From: Calliopum simillimum
Lineage: Eukaryota; Arthropoda; Insecta; Diptera; Lauxaniidae
Direction: 5' to 3'
DNA length: 64,000 nucleotides
Assembly (NCBI GenBank): GCA_951812925.1
Contig: OX638369.1
Location: 47,797,061-47,861,060 of the forward strand
The translations under genes were made by a program, and so were the position numbers. Shown in pieces: positions 1 to 12,273 of the stretch (the stretch's first letter is position 1; every line of letters starts with the position of its first letter). Under the pieces are notes generated by a model that worked only from the letters and a program-made list of their open reading frames with translations, had not been told where the DNA came from and made no database searches.

Positions 1-260
1 GTGACTTCGTTTCCGCCCACTTGAGTGTGACAAAAAAATTTGTCCAAAAACCCAATGTGCGCGTGAATTTTTCCAAAAGCAGCTAAAAGATTTAAATCTT
101 TTTGAAAGCTTATTGAAATATTTTTTACGTCGAAGTTGCTTAATTTGCCACTATTTTTGGTTTGTATCTATGCTAATGAAAAATGTGAGCTAGTCAACTG
201 TGAAATTGAAAATTTATTAAGGACAGCTTAAGCTTCACTAACGGTTTAGCTAAGCTAAAG

Positions 261-410
261 CTTAAGAGCCTGGACACACGAGAGACTAAATTGTCGGGCA
301 ATAGTAAATACTATGTATTTGTAAGCAAGCGGATGGACCGATTCACACCGCGTTCCTACAAATAATACTATCGCCCGACAATTTAGTCTCTCGTGTGTCA
401 AGGCTCTAAG
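261..410. mobile_element. Short TIR element (MITE), 150 bp
   Basis: The two ends are inverted copies of each other over about 40 bp; the left arm reads GAGACTAAATTGTCGGGC and the right arm its complement, with a short unique loop around 310-360. A TAA trinucleotide sits just outside each end, which fits a 3-bp target duplication as in PIF/Harbinger elements, although the outer boundary is uncertain by a few bases. No coding capacity. The flanking 1-260 shows nothing I recognise. Confidence 0.7.
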
Positions 411-534
411 CGCACAATGTAAAATTGGCCCTTAGAATTCCAACGTTTGATTTGAATCCAAGACATTTTCTTGAACACTTTCTGCAATTATTTTCTTTTT
501 ATTGCTGTTAAAAGTTAATAAATCTACCAAAAGT

Positions 535-985
535 TACAGAAAAAAATTATTTTTTTTTTTTGAAATGGAACTTTAAACTTTGAAAAACTTCCATATGCTT
601 CCAAATGTGTGCTTCCACTCAACTTCCACGGAAACGTATTTGAAGCGTATTTCATGTGCTTCCAAAGATGTGCATCTCCACTAGGACATGCTGTGTTGAA
701 AAAGATAAGCAGTGCGAACAGCACTGGAAGCAGCTTCTTGCTTCCCTTGAAGCGTAACTGAAGTCGTTTCAATGCGCTTCCGTTTCCAGTTGGGTTTAAT
801 CTGTTTTTTCTCACGAATAACTTATCGTATGGTTTATTACTTTTTCAAAATTTTAAGCTCCATTTGACAAATATTAAATTTTTTCCCTTACCTTTCACAA
901 ATTTTAAAACTTACAAGCTTATGCTTCCAAAGATGAGCTTCCATTGCGCTCTTCTTAGAAGCAGCTTCATTTCTTTCCGTTGTTA
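535..985. repeat. Dispersed repeat, same family as the one split by the LTR element
   Basis: This stretch carries many variants of a CTTCCAAAG / GAAGCAGCTTC motif and a block around 660-740 whose reverse complement matches the DNA on both sides of the LTR retrotransposon (29575-29680 and 42048-42300). The ends contain inverted copies of a CCAACGGGAA-type motif, so it may be a degenerate foldback or TIR element. The 96-residue minus-strand frame at 524-814 lies inside the repeat and is not a gene. 986-1338 holds the PGAP2 upstream region. Confidence 0.6.
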
Positions 986-1143
986 TGTGCTAAAAGAGTA
1001 TGCTGTTATGCTGTTGCTTGATTTAAAATATTTGATGTAAACAGGCTTTAACACTTTCAATTAACCTAGAAAAGTTATCGAAACAAAACAAAAAAAAATT
1101 TTTGTTTACATGACGACAATAACAACAAAATACAACGTCAGCT

Positions 1144-1149
1144 CAGCTG
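1144..1149. promoter_or_regulatory. CAGCTG E-box upstream of PGAP2-like gene
   Basis: A CAGCTG palindrome lies 190 bp before the PGAP2 start codon, next to a second CAGCT. Similar boxes precede Pex12, Saf6 and Dbp21E2 in this window; E-box motifs are common in core promoters of fly housekeeping genes. A half-DRE (TTATCGA) lies nearby at about 1074. Assignment as a functional promoter element is inference. Confidence 0.35.
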
Positions 1150-1338
1150 CTGTTAAGTTAAATGTCATATATTTGTTAAATTGGGTGCTATCAGAGGGTG
1201 GTGCTTTGTGTTAAAAAAAGAAAAAATTAAAAAAACGCTAAATTAAAACTCGATGGATTAAAACATTAAAATAATGTAATTTCTAAACAATAACAACTTA
1301 AAAATCGCCAGCAAATTACAAATTGTTGAACCATAATT

Positions 1339-2687
1339 ATGAACTCATTACCGACGTATGAACGCCTGGATGCGCCAAAGCCAATCTTCCGTTTGCCCTT
1401 TGGAAAAGTTGCTGCGGCTGTAGTTAGTCTGCCGTTGGGTGCATTTACTTTTTGTGTCTTATGGTCGGTAATTTTTGACTTTGAGCGTTCGACATTCACA
1501 CACTGTGATGTCCGTAACTACTTGCCTTCCATATCAGCTGCCATAGGAAACTATAATCCACAAAAGCTAGTTTGGCGTTTGGCTATTTGTGTGCATTTGC
1601 CACCACGACTAGCTGTGGCTAAAATGTATTTGGAATACTATAAAGATGCGATACGGATGAATCGCCGCACGTTTGCCTACATCGCATGCATTCTCAATGT
1701 TATTGAGGATTTTGCATTGCTTAGTCTTTCGCTATGGACATCTTCCGATGACTATGAAATTCATCGGAATGCTTTCATTACCTTCGTTTTTTGCAGTGAG
1801 TTTTATATGTTAATTTCGTATTTCCTAAATAAAAATGGACGGAAGTTGGCACTACTGCCTATCGAGGAAAAATCATTACGTTATAAACGAAATCTCTTCG
1901 TGGTCAATTTGACGTCTTTCATACTGGCTGCCTATTGTTTCTTGCGGCATAATGAACGTTGTGAGCCGGGCGGTATGTAAAGGATAATACTTTTTATTTT
2001 CTACAAGTATTTTCATTTGGCGAAGAAGTAATCTGAAACTATGAGTAAATAATATCATAAAACTGCAAGGCAGTTTGAAGAAAAATCCTCGACAATGTTT
2101 ATCTATGATAAGGCCCTAATAATAATTTGAATTGCTTTAGATCTGATTATTAGCGATTTTTACCACAATTATGCCCAGATGAAATATTCAAGTAGTAACT
2201 TCCTAACTTTGGATAGCACAATATAAATTATATTTATTTTTTGCAAAAGTATGATTTGTACACTTACCAATACAATTAAAACGACCAACTCATCCAATAA
2301 AAGCGGATTTTCCTTTGAAAATATATATCTCTGTCATACCACCACTATATGTGATTTTGTTTAGGTGTGTACATGAGCTTGGTAAAACGCTACCCATGTT
2401 TAAAAAATCAAAACTATATGATGAGGACGAAACAATTGAAAAAGAAAAGAAATGCAGCACATACATACATAGTTTCTTGTTACTTTTTTTATCAAATGAA
2501 AATAATATGTATAATTAAAATAATATATTAACTTAATTATTTCTTTACAGTTTACACATTCTTTGCACTCTTTGAGTACATTGTAGTTCTTACTAATATG
2601 GGCTACCATATGACTGCGTATTGGGACTTCTTTGCGTTAAATGTTAACTTTGACTGGCAAAAAGGGCTTTATCTATCGCAATTTTAA
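1339..2687 (+). CDS. PGAP2: Post-GPI attachment to proteins factor 2 (PGAP2-like, FRAG1 family)
   Basis: Two exons, 1339-1972 and 2551-2687, join across a GT-AG intron (donor GTATGT, acceptor TTCTTTACAG) in phase 1 to give 256 residues, close to the roughly 254 of human PGAP2. The protein has several hydrophobic segments, with [16 protein letters not shown] near the N-terminus and a conserved [14 protein letters not shown] patch near the C-terminus in the second exon, both typical of the FRAG1/DRAM/Sfk1 family. The family member PGAP2 is a Golgi/ER multipass protein needed for lipid remodelling of GPI-anchored proteins. The start chosen is the first ATG of the open frame, after an AT-rich leader. 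The unspliced frame runs into a stop at 1978, so the second exon is needed for the conserved C-terminus. No frameshift or premature stop was seen. The assignment rests on family resemblance read by eye. Confidence 0.85.
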
Positions 2688-3402
2688 TGTTAAGGCCAGA
2701 AAACTAAAAAATATTTTATAATTTGTACTATAAATTTTAGGTAGCTTTTTTACTTTTATGATTTTTTATTGTACATATGTGTGTACATATGAAGCACTTT
2801 TAGTTGTAAACTTACAAAAATATTTACTTAATTTTACTATGGACAAATTTTAATTATGTCAGTGTATACACATGGTAGAGCAAAAAAAAAAAAAAAAAAC
2901 AAATTAGAAAGGCATTAAAAATACACAAATACAAAACACGAGCAATTTATATCACACAATAAATATCATTTTTAATTTACAAAAAATGTAAAACAAAAGA
3001 TTGGTTTTAAATATTTACCAAATGATGTTTTAAGATATAAGTGTAGTTTCATTAACTCCAAATTTATTTTCTTTGACGACGTAAATAAATCTTATTTTAT
3101 TTGTTACCTCCATCAATGTAAAATGCAAAGCTTAATACTGTTAACATTTTTTATGAATAAATCTCAGAATATTAGAATTGATATTGCTATCTAAATTTTG
3201 TATGGGAGGCCCCTTAAGGGTTGGTAAAAAGAGCTAGTATGTTCGAGAAAAATGTTGGGGAGGAAAAATTAATGGGTGAACATTTTTTCTCGCTCCCGGC
3301 AATTAGGATATTTAAGTGCTCTTTCGTTAATTTTTTTGTTAATCAAAAAATTAAAAGAAAAAATGGGCAAACGCCCATTTCAAAAATACCCAGTAAAATC
3401 TT
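2688..3402. other. AT-rich 3' flank and intergenic DNA
   Basis: This holds the 3' end of the PGAP2-like transcript, with a candidate AATAAA at about 2959, and AT-rich sequence with homopolymer runs. No gene or element is recognised. The short open frames here have no coding signature. Confidence 0.5.
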
Positions 3403-3587
3403 CGTTTACATGTAATCGATCGAGTAATCTAAAAAATTGTTTGCATCGATTACTTTCTGGGTTATATAAGGCATTATTTTAACACATACATGTCAGTGGG
3501 CGTAATCGAACCCTAATAAAACACTCGCTTACATGTTATCGATCGGTTAATCGAAAAAATTATTTGCATCGATTACTTTCTGGGTTA
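3403..3587. repeat. Two tandem 62-bp copies, period 123 bp
   Basis: 3403-3464 and 3526-3587 are near-identical, each containing GCATCGATTACTTTCTGGGT and an upstream ATCGATCG-type motif, separated by 61 bp of different sequence. A dispersed GGCATAGCCAAT motif recurs just downstream (about 3830-3920). Nature unknown. Confidence 0.7.
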
Positions 3588-3952
3588 CTTTTACGTTATA
3601 TAAGCACTAAAATCAATGTAGTAGGACGTTACAGATATATAAGTTAACAACATCTAAATTTATCTACTTGTTAAAATCCAAACTTTTCCTTTTTTTATTT
3701 TTTGTTTAAATTAAAATCCTGTGAATTCTTGTTAAATTTTTTGATAACGATCAATGAGAAAAAAATAGAAATTGAAAAATAAAGAGCATAGCTCTAATAA
3801 AAAATTAATAAAAAATTTTAGTTTTAATTGGCATAGCCAATAGAAAATATTTTCCTATTTAAAAAAAACTTAAAATTGGCATAGCCAATTCAAGAACCCA
3901 CAAATTTTATTGGCATAGCCGATGCACAAACCCAAAAAGTTAATTTATATAG

Positions 3953-5280
3953 TAGGGTGGAGCGAAATTTGTTTTTTGGGATTTTCGAAATGGCTCACAT
4001 GCGAAAAGATGCTCCATAATATTCTTAATAAAAAATGTTATAGGGTACTTTTTGATATTTTAATGTTTTGTACTGCCACAAGGACATTGAAGTTTTGAAA
4101 AAAAAAATATATTACGTTGAGTTTATTTGTATGGGATAAAGTCAATAAAAGAGCTTAAACGTGTCCAAGTTGTGATTTTTATTATAATATTAACATATTT
4201 TAAACAAATTTGAACTCCTTTTTAGTATTAAAAACAGGCATCGTCCTTCGTGACTCCAGCCTTGTTTTGATGAGACCATCTCTTCTTTCTGAACCACATA
4301 CAGCAGCAGCAGCTTCACTAACAATTTTATTTGAGTATGACCTTTTATTCCCTGGCCCATTTAGAATATGTAAAAATTAAAAATCTCCATAGAGCCGCGC
4401 TCCTTCACATTGTGTACTATAGCAAGTATATTTATGAATTTCATATGAAAAACATAAAAATTATTCTGACAGAAAATAATAGTTTCGCTGTTTTATCAAT
4501 CAACAAAGAATGGTTTTCTAAAATGTTTAGTCAAAATACAAATATGTATGTTCCATGAACACTTCTCTGTATACTAACTCGAAAATAAACAACTGTAAGC
4601 TTAGTTATTGCGAGTTGAAAGTAGTATGTTTTATTCAAACTTTTAGAGGCAAAAAAGGGGCTTAAAGCCGGTTTATTCGCAAGGAGTTGTTTTGATTCAC
4701 TTCTTCACCTTATCCCACTCACAAGAAGCTAACAAACAAAACCTCATCAAAAATTTTCAGTGCCAACATTTAGAGGTCGATATAATATTACTTATTTAAA
4801 AATGCCAAGAAAAAAGGCGCTTATGCTCGGTTTATTCGCAATAAGGAATTGTTCCGATAAAATTTTCTTATTTTCTAATTCAAGACAAATTAACGAACAG
4901 GCCTGATCAAAACATTTTAATTTCCAAGACTTCCAGTTAACTATAATATAGGTAATTTAAACATGCCTCGAAAAAAGGGGCTTAAGCCGAGTTTATTCGC
5001 AAGAAAGAAGAGTCTGGATTTTAATTTTTATATTTTCTAACTCAGGAGAAGTGGACGAACAAAACCTCATAAAAAAAACTTCAGTGTTCCAACTTTAAGT
5101 TTTTCCCTATATTCCCAGGATGTGTTTAAGGTTTGATTGACTTGTGGCAGTACTAAAACTCAAAATTTAGAAAAAATATTTATACACCTATAAAAGGTGA
5201 TTGACGGAGCACCTTTTCCGCACTGAGCCGTTTTGAATAAGTAAAAATAAATAATCTCCATAGAGCAGCGCTCCACCCTA
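3953..5280. mobile_element. TIR element, hAT-like ends (TAGGGTGGAGCG), non-autonomous
   Basis: The left end TAGGGTGGAGCG is matched by CGCTCCACCCTA at the right end. The 8 bp outside (TTATATAG and ATATATAG) agree at seven positions, as expected for an aged 8-bp target duplication. Inside, a segment with the core GCTTAA...GGTTTATTCGCAA recurs about every 160 bp, starting near 4648, 4805 and 4965. A subterminal CTCCATAGAG motif next to GCGCTCC appears at both 4385 and 5257. There is no transposase frame. The 8-bp duplication and short TIR point to hAT, but superfamily assignment is inference. Confidence 0.7.
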
Positions 5281-5907
5281 ATATATAGGGTTCTGTTTTG
5301 GGCCAAAAGTTCATCAGGAGAATTATTATTCAGGAAATATTCCCATTCTAATCAGGCCAATTCCAATGAGTGAATATTTGCAACCATCATTGGAGAGAAT
5401 TGAAAAACCATCTGGAGAATCGTTTTAACTATCAAATGTAACTCCACAATGCAACCACATCGAAGGTACGCAAAATTGTTTAGATATGATTGTGCGACGT
5501 CTCAAATTTTCGCAGCGACAGTCGATTGCATTAGCCAAGGAACAAAAACAAGTGAAGAAGAAGCATCAGAAGTAGAATAAATGTCCATGTAAAACAAAAA
5601 AAAAAATGTTCCAAAAAAAATTTTTTTTAACATTTTGGTGTACTTTTTGTAGGCGTGAACACTTAAAAGATGCAAAAGTGAAAGATTTGATCAAACTGAA
5701 TAGGTTCTGTTGATAGGTAATGGTTGAAATGGAAAAAAATACCTCTTTTTTATTTAAATTTTTTTTTTGTCAAATTTTCAAACTTGAATTTCTCGAAAAC
5801 AAGAGCCAAACCATAAAAATTATTATGACCATTGAAATCAGCGTGCCCGAATTATGTTTACTACATGTGTCTCATCAATGTTAGTATTTCCGACTAGCAC
5901 AGTAGGG
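5281..5907. other. Intergenic DNA without recognised gene
   Basis: AT-rich sequence with one slightly more complex stretch at about 5330-5580 (short lysine- and glutamine-rich frames broken by stops). I see no convincing protein family, promoter or repeat boundary. Confidence 0.4.
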
Positions 5908-8228
5908 GTATTCACGATCTAGAGTAACGTCCTGAGTAACAGAGTATAGTAACAGGGTAAAAGTGCACAACCACAACAACAAAATATATGTAAGTTACTC
6001 TGTTACTCTTTTACCTATTTAGTCAAGCTATTTTCTAGTGTAAAATAATCTTAAAGGCACTTCAGACTTTCTGAGTAGTCGTATGCCACGGTGGATTTTA
6101 AAAAATTTTAACTTTTTGAAATACCACCCGCGATTTTTTTCAGGGATAATGTTGGGGGACCCTTCTAGTATCAAAATCCGCAAACCGCGAAATCGAACGT
6201 CTAGCCGTTTTTTTGTTTTCGACATTTTAGTTTTTTTAACGATTTTTGAGTATGTCTCGGTGTTTATATACATATTATGTACACATACCTATATATATAT
6301 ATACGTACATATATATACTTGTTTATGTATATATGTGTGATATATATATATGGATATATATATACATACATACATGCATACATATAAAAGGTATCGTTTC
6401 CGCACCATTTATTTAAAAAAAAATCGGTTTTTTCGTATTTAAGAAAAACACAAACAAAAACCAGAAACACAAATAGTCATTCCAGATGTGATTTTCGATG
6501 CTTAATCTGAATCCGGTCTTAGAATTGCTCTATTACGTCTGGACTTTGAGATATCCTTACATAAATGCTTACAGGACACCACTTTTTTTTCCTATTTTTG
6601 AAGTTATATTACAAGATAAGGTAATATTGTGCCGTAAAATCTGGTATGACAGTTAATAGACCTAGCTTTTTCCTTGAAAATTCAATCAAACCGATAACGA
6701 TATCTTTTTTTTTGTCGGAGATATCTTTGCCTAAAAAGTTAAAAAAGTACAAAAACACGATTTTTGGCTTTATTGGATGTTATATGCAGGACACACAAAA
6801 TTTTTTTGTGAATTTCTATTACCAGCAACATTTGGTACTTTCTTTTGGCTTTAAATTGAGCTATCAAATGATTATCTGCAATATTTCTCTGCAAAGTTAT
6901 GTTAACTTTAAAATCACACCATGAAACTCAAAGTGAAAAATCTCGGTTTTCGGCTATATTTGAGGTTATATACAGAACGGACGAAATCCGTCTGCTCTTT
7001 TTTAGTAACTGAAGCATTTAAAACCATTCTCTATCTTCAAAATGAGCCACCAAGTGGTCTCTTGTAATTGTTTTCTAAAAAGTTATGACTATTTTAAGAC
7101 GACATGTTGCAGCAATACGTACATAAGGAATACTCGTACACTAGACACCCCTGTGAGTTTGCACTTCTTAATGTAATTTGTAAATGGTCATAACTTTGTA
7201 GAGAAATATTGCAGATGAACATTTGATAGCTCAATTGAAAGCCAAAAGAAAGAACTAAATGCTTCTGGTAATAGAAATTCACAGAAAAATTGGTGTGTCC
7301 TGCATATAACATCCAATATAGCCAAAAATCGTGTTTTTGCACTTTTTTAACTTTTTAGGCAAAGGTATCTCCGACAAAAAAAAAGATATCGTTATCGGTT
7401 TGATTGAATTTTCAAGGAAAAAGCTAGGTCTATTAACTGTCATACCAGATTTTACGGCACAATATTACCTTATCTTGTTATATAACTTCAAAAATAGGAA
7501 AAAAAGTGGTGTTCTGTAAGCATTTATGTAAGGATATCTCAAAGTCCAGACGTAATAGAGCAATTCTAAGACCGGATTCAAAAAAAAAAACAAAAAAAAA
7601 AAACGGCTGGACGTTCGATTTCGCGGTTTGCGGATTTTGATACTAGAAGGGTCCCCCAACATTATCACTGAAAAAAATCGCGGGTGGTATTTCAAAAAGT
7701 TAAAATTTTTTAAAAACCACCGTGATGCGTTATGTTTTTCTGTATGATTTTTTCTCTGTCAAATTTTTATTGTTTTTAATTTCTATTGCTGAAATTGTTT
7801 TAATTTTTTATTTTTCCAACATAAAAAAATTTGAAAACTCATATGACTTCTCTTTTCAAATAGATTCAAATCTAATGCCAAAATAACGAGTTTTCTTCTG
7901 ATAAATCATTTGTGAAAGAAATTTACATTCACACTATCAGAGTTGCCATATTTGACAACTCATAAGAGTTTCTGTCTGACTTCTCAGATAGTCTGAAGCA
8001 GCTTTTACACTTTTGCCTTTTTTTACTATTTCTATTTCTACAGAAAATAAAAATTAGAATGAGAGCAAAATATTAATTTAAAAAAAATTTTTTTTTGTTG
8101 TCAGCTAAAATTATTTTGAGAAACAAAAAGCAAATATACGTGCAAAGTATTGAGTATGCTCACTATTTAGAGTAACTGAGTGCACTTTTACCCTGTTACT
8201 CAGCTCGTTACTCCAGATCGTGAATAAC
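5908..8228. mobile_element. Foldback-like element with long inverted repeats
   Basis: The outer ends are inverted copies: TATTCACGATCTAGAGTAAC at the left and its near complement at the right, extending through a GGGTAAAAGTGCAC motif. Inside is a second, longer palindrome from about 6086 to 7724. Arm segments 6086-6210 and 6480-6905 are matched in reverse by about 7600-7724 and 7160-7590. The left arm carries an extra TA-rich microsatellite block (about 6258-6400) that the right lacks. The similar 92- and 82-residue frames at 6646-6924 (+) and 7094-7342 (-) are the same arm read twice, not genes. No transposase is present. Confidence 0.75.
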
Positions 8229-8757
8229 TCTAGTGTTATTAATAAAAATAGCAATATAGTTTTAAAAGTTGAACATTTTATAAAAAAAATCGTTTAAAAA
8301 AATTTTTGGAATTTTTTAAAAAATGTTCTTAAAAAAGCTAAAATTTAAAAAAAAAAACAATCATGTGATTTGGCTGACTATTGACGGAGTTATGAGCATT
8401 TCAAAAAATTAATTAATTTGGTTTTTGCAGCTTTTCAGTTTTTTGATAATTTATATCTCTGAAACGGCTTGATAAAAAAAAATTAAAAAAGTCATGTATG
8501 CTAGTCTCAACAAGTTAGTACAATAAGAAAAAAAAGTTTCAAAAAAATCGGAGATGCAAAAGCCAAATGCTATCCGGATAAGGGCATTAGTAATGTCCCA
8601 TATAAATATATCAATCCAGCAAAACGGTTAAAGCCACTGAAATTTTTGTATCCAAATTGGGCAAGTGCGCCATCTATTTAATTTCTCAGAAATATAATAA
8701 AACGCGTAAATAAAAATTGTTACATCACTTTATTTATTTGGTTAAGCATAAAATCAT
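8229..8757. other. AT-rich intergenic DNA
   Basis: Homopolymer-rich sequence with no gene, TIR or clear repeat that I can delimit. Confidence 0.4.
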
Positions 8758-8983
8758 GTCGTTCATTATAATAGTGGCGTAAGTCTATTTAAAAGTAATG
8801 AATAATATGAATTGGTTGATATTTTGTTAGAAATTAATAAAATTGAGTTCTACTTTCACGATGGTTTAGAACTGATGGCCTTAAGTTGAAAAAATTATAT
8901 CGATCAAATACTATGGCATACGTGTATAATGTGTATGGCATTACTTTTATCTTTCAATGGACTTACACTACTAAATGAACGAC
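8758..8983. mobile_element. Short palindromic MITE, 226 bp
   Basis: GTCGTTCATTATAATAGTGG at the left is matched in reverse by an end reading CCATATG-proximal GTTCATTTAGTAGTG-type sequence at the right. The central part (a TTGATATTTTGTTAG-like segment, then ATATCGATCAAATA) resembles the interior of the element at 59614-59880 and parts of 60360-60545, so they probably share an ancestor. Confidence 0.6.
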
Positions 8984-10392
8984 CCATATGTAAACTTAAT
9001 TTGAAAATTGCTCTTGTTCTTAAGATATGTGGTTTGAAAAAAAAAATACATAAATTTAGGCAACTTTCTTTAAACATTTTTTCTAACTACCTATAAAATC
9101 AGGAAGTGTTTACTAGCTAAGCTCTTCTCAATAAATTTTAAATCATGCAATTAATCTTAAAACCAAATTGTTGGAAATTAAAAACAAAAACATCATTGCA
9201 TTCATAAGCAGCTGCATTTATGAGTGAAAATGCATCAAATACAAAAGTTTCATCAGTCGTAAAGTTTCTAGTTCCTTTAATAAATAATTTCGGTAGTTTT
9301 GCTTAAACTTATGAGGAGAATAACAATTAAAACTGGAAAAAAATCCTTACTTAAATCATGTACAAAAGGTTTCGAGTTCCATAACGGACGTCTACCAATA
9401 CGTCCGAGAATATTTAAACCCACCCCCTCTTTCTCTGTTTTTATACCCAGTGTATATTAAGTGAATATACCCCATTTTGGACCGCGAATTAACAATTTTA
9501 GAAATATTAAAAGTATTTTTCAGCCTGCGTTTCTGACGGTCTCGAAAGAAAGTAATTGTTTGTAGAAAAATACTTCTTATATATCCAAAATTTATAATTC
9601 GCGGTCCAAAATAGGGTGCCACATGTTTAAAAAATAACTTGTTTTTTTCGAAAAAGTCACATTTGCTGAGATTTCCCCACATACCAGCCATTGTTCAGGT
9701 TTGTACTGGGGTCGATTTTATTTTCATATTTATCTAGAGCCAGATCCAACGATCACGCAAGGTTTGAGACTGTTTTGCGCCCCCGGGTTGTTGTGCTCCT
9801 CAAAATACCATTTTTTAGACGCAATTACGCATGAAAAATTGCCATTTGAGCATCTTCTCAAGTGTGTTACTACCGAACCAGAGGTGGCACGGCCAGATAT
9901 TTTAGTCATAACATTAAGAAATAGTATTTCATGGGGAATATTGTGAAAAAACAATCGCCTCCAGAGCAGCATGTTAGAAACCGAAAATTACCACATTTCG
10001 GGTAAAAACCATTCACCCAACTTGAGAGACCCGTATCTAGCGTTCTACCGGAGGTACATCAACGGGATGCGGTTTTTCTTACGTCTTAACACCCATGTTA
10101 AAGATCCTAAAAGCTCTAAACAATCCGCTTAACCGCCTCAAAAGTTATAGCTCAATAACGGAAGTGGTTTTTTCAATTCACACTTAAAATTTGTGGATTT
10201 TGCTCGAATTTCGACAAAAAAATTAAAAAAGCTTCCAGGCGGCAGCACACGCATGTTTTTGTGTTAAGCATCATCCAATAAGTGTCCCAAATATGTAAGA
10301 AAGGGTGGGGAATGCAACGGGTGCTCACTCGGCGAACCGAGACCTGTTCACACCGAAAGTCACACTTGCTGAGATCTCCTCATTTATATTCT
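8984..10392. other. Intergenic repeats with a short hairpin
   Basis: Contains an inverted repeat of about 50-bp arms between roughly 9474 and 9613, with TTTTGGACCGCGAATTA on one side and its complement on the other. A GCTGAGAT(T/C)TCCCCA-type motif preceded by AGTCACA occurs at both about 9655 and 10360. Short frames on both strands at 9392-9972 lie within this repeat DNA and show no protein family. Confidence 0.5.
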
Positions 10393-10835
10393 TGATCACA
10401 GCACTTCCTGAATCGATTTAGCCATGTCCGTGTGTCTGTCCGTTGAAATCATTTTAATAAATTTTAGGAGCAGGATTATTCACTGAAATTTGGTACACTG
10501 ACTCCGTCGTCAAAGTTAGCTCGTCGTATTGAAAAAGAGCGCGAAATCAGTCAGCGGACACGCCTACCGCTAATACAAAAATATATTCAAAATGCACCTT
10601 TAGGAGTATTTCTCACGACAATGCAACCAAAATGTACATAAATACTAAGGATGGTAAGCGCAAGATCTGAGCAAAAACTAGCCGAACTCAGACAAGATGG
10701 CGTTGCAACTCCGATATAAGCAAAAGTTTTAAAATGCTATACTGACAACGTGTTTTGAGATAATTCAACAAAATTTCACTCATATATAAGAACTATAAAT
10801 GCAAGCTCTGAGCAAAAAATAAAAGGGAATTCGAA
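10393..10835 (+). repeat. Degenerate copy of dispersed repeat family G
   Basis: Carries the sequence GCCATGTCCGTGTGTCTGTC followed by CAAAGTTAGCTCG, CACGCCTACCGC and CTCTGAGCAAAAACT blocks in the same order as the copies at 51125-51931 and, inverted, 61243-62053. It is more diverged than those and lacks their ends. A further inverted fragment lies at about 25796-25895 in Megf8 intron 1. Confidence 0.65.
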
Positions 10836-11232
10836 AAGGCTTTCAGCTCTTCCACCGTATCCGGTTTTGTTACGCCACCTAAGAATGAATCGTAAATTTT
10901 GGAAGGGGCTAATTTTCAAAAATTAATATTGGTGAGGCACCCAAAACTTGTTTTTCGTTTGTTTGCTATACGTCGAAGTTTTCTATTTTCTTAAATTTCT
11001 TATTATTTCCTTACATCATACATTAGTAAAAAAGTTATGTTAACAAACCATCGGTCTATCACCGTAGGTAAAAAAAAGAGCGAAAAGGCACAATTTAAAA
11101 CAATTTCGTGACTTTAAAAATTTACGATTCAATCAATGTCCATGATTTTAATGACCAAATTTCAATTTTCCGACAATCACATGATTTCCATAACCGATGC
11201 AAACCAAACACTGCATTTGGTATCACTTTAAA
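10836..11232. other. Intergenic DNA downstream of Pex12
   Basis: AT-rich, including the 3' flank of Pex12 on the minus strand. No gene or delimitable repeat seen. Confidence 0.4.
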
Positions 11233-12123
11233 TTATGTTTCATAAATTCTAACTAAATCATCTAAGCTTATAGGGTACCCAGACACTGGACATTTTCCAT
11301 GTGACTTTAAATATGTTATAATACATTTCCAACAATAAACATAACCTGAAACAGCACAAGCCGTTGGCGTTTCCAATTTCATTAAGCACATTGGACAATC
11401 TCCTTTCGCAGTTTTTTCTATTTGCTCATTTGCAGTCACCTTTTCTGCCATTGCATCAGGATTTCGTAAAGATCCGCCGATTTTCCGTCGTTGCTCATTT
11501 GAATACCACCATTGAATAAATTGTAGAAAGAACGCTAAAACTTCCAATAATTTTAAAAATATATACGTGGCTTTGTCTTCACGAGGTGGTTCTGCTGGAT
11601 AGCGCAATGTTAACCCAAGTGCACGAAAAATTGGCGAATGACTGGTAGCATATTTGGTCAAGTAAAGAAATGTATGTATCGCCTTGGAAGCGTGATATGC
11701 ATGGAAAATATTTAGCAAATAACGTTCCCAAGATGACGTATCTTCATGTTGTGTGGCACGTGCTTTTAATTTACGTTCCAAGTAAGGTAAAAATGTTAAA
11801 ATAGTTGCTGAGCTAAATTGTTGTGGGCGCGTAAGTAGTGCGCCCGTTGTAGTGGCCGTTCGTTGTAATCCATAAAAACTTTCACCAAATGATGATCCAC
11901 GATTTCTCAAATATAAATATTGTAAAATCCATGTAAATAGTGGAGAGATTTCTTCACGCAGCCTTTTATTATTCCAAAGTTTAAAGTCCAAACGTAATCC
12001 AAAGTAATCGAAAATTTTACTAAGTGCTGGATAGATAAGATTATCAAGTGTTTCAGCAGCAGAAATTTCGAAAATTGAAGGAATATTTTGCAAATTTTGG
12101 CGTATATTGGCGCTCTCAGCCAT
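11233..12123 (-). CDS. pex12: Peroxin-12, peroxisomal RING E3 ligase subunit
   Basis: A single uninterrupted exon encodes 296 residues, beginning MAESANIRQN. The N-terminal two thirds match the membrane-embedded Pex2/Pex10/Pex12 domain, including IFEISAAETL near the start and several hydrophobic helices. The C-terminus is the degenerate zinc RING: CPMC at 243-246, C256, CWKC at 264-267 and CPVSG from 278. Pex12 normally lacks some RING ligands and binds fewer zinc ions than Pex2 or Pex10. It forms with Pex2 and Pex10 the peroxisomal membrane ligase that monoubiquitinates the receptor Pex5 for recycling. The length is near that expected for fly Pex12 and shorter than the human protein (359), as in other insects. 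The minus-strand frame at 11907-12140 is an out-of-frame shadow. The promoter-proximal DNA has a CAGCTG box and a perfect DRE. Confidence 0.93.
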   Translation of the reverse strand: MAESANIRQNLQNIPSIFEISAAETLDNLIYPALSKIFDYFGLRLDFKLWNNKRLREEISPLFTWILQYLYLRNRGSSFGESFYGLQRTATTTGALLTRPQQFSSATILTFLPYLERKLKARATQHEDTSSWERYLLNIFHAYHASKAIHTFLYLTKYATSHSPIFRALGLTLRYPAEPPREDKATYIFLKLLEVLAFFLQFIQWWYSNEQRRKIGGSLRNPDAMAEKVTANEQIEKTAKGDCPMCLMKLETPTACAVSGYVYCWKCIITYLKSHGKCPVSGYPISLDDLVRIYET

Positions 12124-12273
12124 TTTAGTACATCTAACAAAGCACTTTCTGTTTTTCTTACATTTATAATTTACTATTTAAATAAAAGCAGAAATCGTAA
12201 ATTTGTGCACTTATTCGTAATTGCATCAAAGTGTCAATAACAGACGAAAGGGCTAACAAAAATATGTCAAAAA

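Noticed and set aside
6646..7342. Two similar small proteins on opposite strands
   Set aside because: They are the two arms of one palindrome read in each direction, with differing frames elsewhere, so not conserved genes.
9392..9972. Frames of 80-99 residues on both strands
   Set aside because: They overlap a hairpin and duplicated motifs, and no frame shows a recognisable family.
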